Positions 53,501-54,821 of a stretch of DNA of 54,821 bases are shown piece by piece; positions within the stretch are counted from its first letter, which is position 1, and every line of letters starts with the position of its first letter. Both the position numbers and the translations under genes were made by a program. The DNA comes from Pseudomonas mucoides. Lineage in GTDB: Bacteria > Pseudomonadota > Gammaproteobacteria > Pseudomonadales > Pseudomonadaceae. The notes below the pieces were generated by a model. It saw only the letters and a program-made list of their open reading frames with translations. It was not told where the DNA came from and did not search any database. The stretch is from the NCBI RefSeq assembly GCF_015461845.1, contig NZ_JACOPW010000014.1:1-54821 (forward strand), in the 5' to 3' direction.

Positions 53501-53950
53501 ATGTTGATGCTCAAAGGCTCGATCCAGCTCGGCCAGGTGCCGGAGTTCGCGCTGAATTTCGACCTGATGCCGGTGGACTTTCTCGCCCGATTCATCGCCT
53601 TCCATGCCAGCCGCTATCAGCCGGAAAAGGCGGTGTTCAACCTGCACAACCCCGAGCCGTTGAGCTGGGACGACTACGTGGCGTCCTTTCGCGAGGCCGG
53701 GCGGGAATTCTCTATGGTCAGCGTCGCGCACTGGCAGCAGCAACTGGGCCGGGTCGACAGCGACAACGCGCTGTTCGGTGTGCTCGGTTTTTACCTCAAC
53801 GGCTTCGAGGAAGACATCGGCGACATCTCGATGATCGGCCACGCCAACGCCCAGGCCGGCGTGCGACAGATGGGCGCGCACTACCCGGAAAAGACCCCGG
53901 CGCTACTGCGGCGTGGTTGCGACTACCTGAAAGAAATCAACTTCATCTGA
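50537..53950 (+). CDS. mgoA: MgoA/PvfC-type NRPS: adenylation, carrier and thioester-reductase domains
   Basis: A 1137-residue single-module synthetase. Residues 1-165 form an uncharacterised N-terminal domain (LLIGQSQALTALALELEQHG). The adenylation domain follows (about 175-630; YTSGTTGHPKG at 324, NLYGPTEAT near 455). The carrier domain has LGGHS with phosphopantetheine Ser709. The terminal reductase (about 775-1137) has the NAD(P) motif GANSFVG from G786 and the Y943-x3-K947 pair. No condensation domain is present, so it likely loads one amino acid and releases it as an aldehyde. My hand-read pocket residues (D, S, I, F, M, G, L, V, L, K) suggest a small aliphatic amino acid. GAGGAG precedes the start at 50537. 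Confidence 0.92.
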   Translation: MRRLDILLIGQSQALTALALELEQHGHSLVRFFDTLDKQPSFDLLIDDASMPFGHSGETPRLTLQLGIGGSEAGSLPSLDLLCSYNEALFTRVPIADEPYGNGQALRLRAVAELVDHVALLVSRFSRDAEYFLHAQPAAPAHFERVDTLVWLEHLAFVHQLNVTAQPWLLELGQIPMIERLEQRLLQSAERPALSIDGTTLSYRQLHAHSRAIQQQLQPLLDKHQGPLVVGICLPKCSALYAGILAILGSGAVYLPLEPSHPLQRQQYILSNAGAVLLLHDGQHPLAEDMPGLDISRIDLDDVDLEQPLMRQRPDRDAPCMALYTSGTTGHPKGVLLSQANLAHFTTWYADYVQLTEQSRVLQFSSLSFDSSLIDIFPTLLQGAKLIVPSDDQRRDPLQLVELIRHQQLSHGFLPPALLSILPLDQLQGLDHVMTGGDVCEPYVIEQLSRQGKLYNLYGPTEATVLITARQLRPGDSNRTLGAPIANSQVLILDEEFQPVTDHTVGELYIVGPGVCLGYLNNPQQTAERYLNLSLPSGQSLRAYRTGDMAKWTSDGIELCGRRDNQVKIRGFRVEPEEIERCLRDSLLYRQVAVVIDSQRRILAFLAQPQEDWPGAAREALKAHALQFLPDYMQPGAWTELHSMPFASNGKVDRKALLAMPVNVLENTARRLPVSADEALLLEIWTELLELPASDISTDESFFNLGGHSILLSRMLLRLREEFGRSISINRFIELPTITKLATLVRGSGTEEVLSEKALADAFRELDIQPLPVSRMGDVHKVIVTGANSFVGVHIVEALLGWGATEVACLVRDGGGQSAAERFAHALRENRLEHLDLSRVRVYASDMTHPFLGLSDEVYARLDREFGALVHNAANVNHVLDYESLARDNVEPIFECLKLCEGRSKKVFNFVSTLSASSTIAADGRVLELPAAQTPPIYIKNGYNLSKWVGERILERARERGVRVNLYRPGNISFNSLTGVCQPHKNRLMLMLKGSIQLGQVPEFALNFDLMPVDFLARFIAFHASRYQPEKAVFNLHNPEPLSWDDYVASFREAGREFSMVSVAHWQQQLGRVDSDNALFGVLGFYLNGFEEDIGDISMIGHANAQAGVRQMGAHYPEKTPALLRRGCDYLKEINFI

Positions 53951-53972
53951 ATCAACCAAACGGAGCAAAACC

Positions 53973-54440
53973 ATGAGCACTCTGCAACCCGATACCCTGA
54001 TCAAAAATCCTGAAGGCTGCCACGTGGTGTCCTCGGTGGAAGTGCCGGTGGAAGCCACGAAAGTCTGGGCAATCGTCGGCAACTTTGCCGGCTTTGATCA
54101 GTTCATTCCGGCACTGTCGCACATCGAAATGACGGGCGAAGGCGTATCGTCCTTACGCAAAAAATTCTTCAAGGACGGTAACCTGGTGGTCGAGCAACTC
54201 AACTCGCGGGATGACCACGCGTTGAACATGACCTGGACCACGATCTACAACACCTTGGGCGTGGCCAATTTGTGGGCGGCGATGAGTGTTGAGCCGCTGG
54301 GCGTGGGCAAGTCCCGTGCGACCTGGACCATCATCGCCGAACCGGTGCAGAGGGGTGCTGAGGCTCTGCCGGGGTTCAAGGCGTTTGTGCAGGGGTTTGC
54401 TGATGATGCGATGAATAATGTGTTGAAGCTGTTTGTATAA
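53973..54440 (+). CDS. mgoD: MgoD/PvfD-type SRPBCC (polyketide-cyclase-like) protein
   Basis: A 155-residue SRPBCC/START-fold protein (VSSVEVPVEATKVWAIVGNF near 18-37; KFFKDGNLVVEQLNSRDDHA near 65-85; a C-terminal helix from 125). It is 22 bp after mgoA with CGGAGC before the start, and the last gene of the operon; a terminator follows 35 bp later. In known mgo/pvf clusters this position is occupied by such a protein, annotated as polyketide cyclase; its role in signal formation is not settled. The fold binds hydrophobic ligands. Confidence 0.88.
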   Translation: MSTLQPDTLIKNPEGCHVVSSVEVPVEATKVWAIVGNFAGFDQFIPALSHIEMTGEGVSSLRKKFFKDGNLVVEQLNSRDDHALNMTWTTIYNTLGVANLWAAMSVEPLGVGKSRATWTIIAEPVQRGAEALPGFKAFVQGFADDAMNNVLKLFV

Positions 54441-54475
54441 GTCTGAGCTTGATCGATAACGCAGCCTGAAACGAC

Positions 54476-54508
54476 AAAACCCCTGTCTGCGTTAGCAGAC
54501 AGGGGTTT
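54476..54508. terminator. Bidirectional terminator between mgo and rrn operons
   Basis: Arms AAACCCCTGTCTGC (54477-54490) and GCAGACAGGGGTTT (54495-54508), 14-bp perfect with a four-base loop. On the minus strand TTTTG follows, so it ends the rRNA transcript; it may also end the mgo transcript. Confidence 0.85.
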
Positions 54509-54519
54509 CGGAATTCAAT

Positions 54520-54635
54520 CTTGACGATGACCTACTCTCACATGGGGAAACCCCACACTACCATCGGCGATGCATTGTTTCACTGCTGAGTTCGGGATGG
54601 GATCAGGTGGTTCCAATGCTCTATGGTCGTCAAGA
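54520..54635 (-). rRNA. rrf: 5S ribosomal RNA (distal copy)
   Basis: About 116 nt of Pseudomonas-type 5S on the minus strand. The 5' end CTTGACGA pairs with the 3' end TCGTCAAG (helix I), and the GATCCCATCCCGAACTC and GGTAGTGTGGGG blocks are diagnostic. It is the last gene of an rRNA operon running in from the right. Compared with the second copy it has one base difference (54576). Confidence 0.95.
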
Positions 54636-54700
54636 AATTCTGTGACCAGCCCGTTACCGCAGCAACGTGCCAGCAAAAAATGGTGACTTCTACTAAAACA

Positions 54701-54732
54701 AAACCCCTACCTGCATACGCAGATAGGGGTTT
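54701..54732 (-). terminator. Hairpin between the two 5S genes
   Basis: Arms AAACCCCTACCTGC and GCAGATAGGGGTTT with one mismatch (a wobble on one strand) and a four-base loop; T-rich sequence follows on the minus strand. It resembles the terminator after the distal 5S gene, implying the 5S-plus-terminator unit was duplicated together. Confidence 0.75.
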
Positions 54733-54743
54733 CGGAATTTAAT

Positions 54744-54821
54744 CTTGACGATGACCTACTCTCACATGGGGAAACCCCACACTACCATCGGCGATGCATC
54801 GTTTCACTGCTGAGTTCGGGA
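54744..54821 (-). rRNA. rrf: 5S ribosomal RNA (proximal copy, cut by the window edge)
   Basis: The 3' 78 nt of a second 5S gene on the minus strand, 224 bp from the first. Sequence is identical over the shared 77 bp except for one position (54800 versus 54576). The rest of the gene and the 23S/16S genes should lie beyond the right edge. Confidence 0.95.

Overview
The window looks like a chromosomal segment of a fluorescent-group Pseudomonas (P. fluorescens complex). Reasons: high-GC coding with Pseudomonas codon use; REP/REPIN palindromes of the type common in this group; a complete LapA/LapB/LapC/LapD/LapG adhesion locus; an mgo/pvf operon; and 5S rRNA genes of Pseudomonas type. The right edge stops inside a 5S gene and the left edge is non-coding, so it is probably a draft contig ending at repeats (inference).

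Layout. 0-3.4 kb (minus): ECF sigma factor, putative anti-sigma factor and von Willebrand lipoprotein in one tightly packed unit, plus a small acidic protein. 3.4-8.2 kb: PEBP-family protein, a Rieske/FAD reductase (AIF type), a YdgA/DUF945 protein and a small membrane protein. 8.3-13.4 kb (minus): a MarR-controlled efflux operon (marR, FUSC pump, DUF1656, HlyD adaptor, outer-membrane factor), every junction a 4-bp ATGA overlap, with a candidate operator in front. 13.4-17.7 kb: orphan Phd/StbD-like antitoxin, DUF2789, YbaK-type deacylase, an NfeD/slipin pair and a GT-C glycosyltransferase. 17.8-22.9 kb (minus): a second tripartite efflux set (MFS, HlyD, outer-membrane factor) behind a LysR gene. 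23.1-26.8 kb (minus): a taurine/sulfonate-type ABC importer with a TauD-like dioxygenase.

27-47.3 kb is the biofilm locus. lapC and lapB (type I secretion) run leftward, and the 3977-residue adhesin gene lapA runs rightward from a roughly 900-bp intergenic region with candidate FleQ/c-di-GMP boxes. After a small conserved gene and a broken DUF6124-type gene with a structured leader come lapD (c-di-GMP receptor) and lapG (periplasmic protease) on the minus strand. From known Lap biology: LapBC exports LapA, its N-terminal retention module anchors it at the outer membrane, and LapG cuts at TAAG unless LapD, loaded with c-di-GMP, sequesters it. The lapA sequence carries 16 markers spaced exactly 300 bp apart, a seven-repeat higher-order duplication and a second in-frame 0.93-kb duplication.

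47.4-54.5 kb: a GntR regulator, then, after an AT-rich promoter region, a four-gene operon matching mgoBCAD/pvfABCD: haem-oxygenase-fold DUF3050 enzyme, AurF-type N-oxygenase, NRPS (adenylation-carrier-reductase) and SRPBCC protein. Known homologues make small diazeniumdiolate/pyrazine N-oxide signals (leudiazen, valdiazen) that control virulence and mangotoxin-type metabolites. The operon faces the end of an rRNA operon whose last two genes are tandem 5S copies that are not identical.
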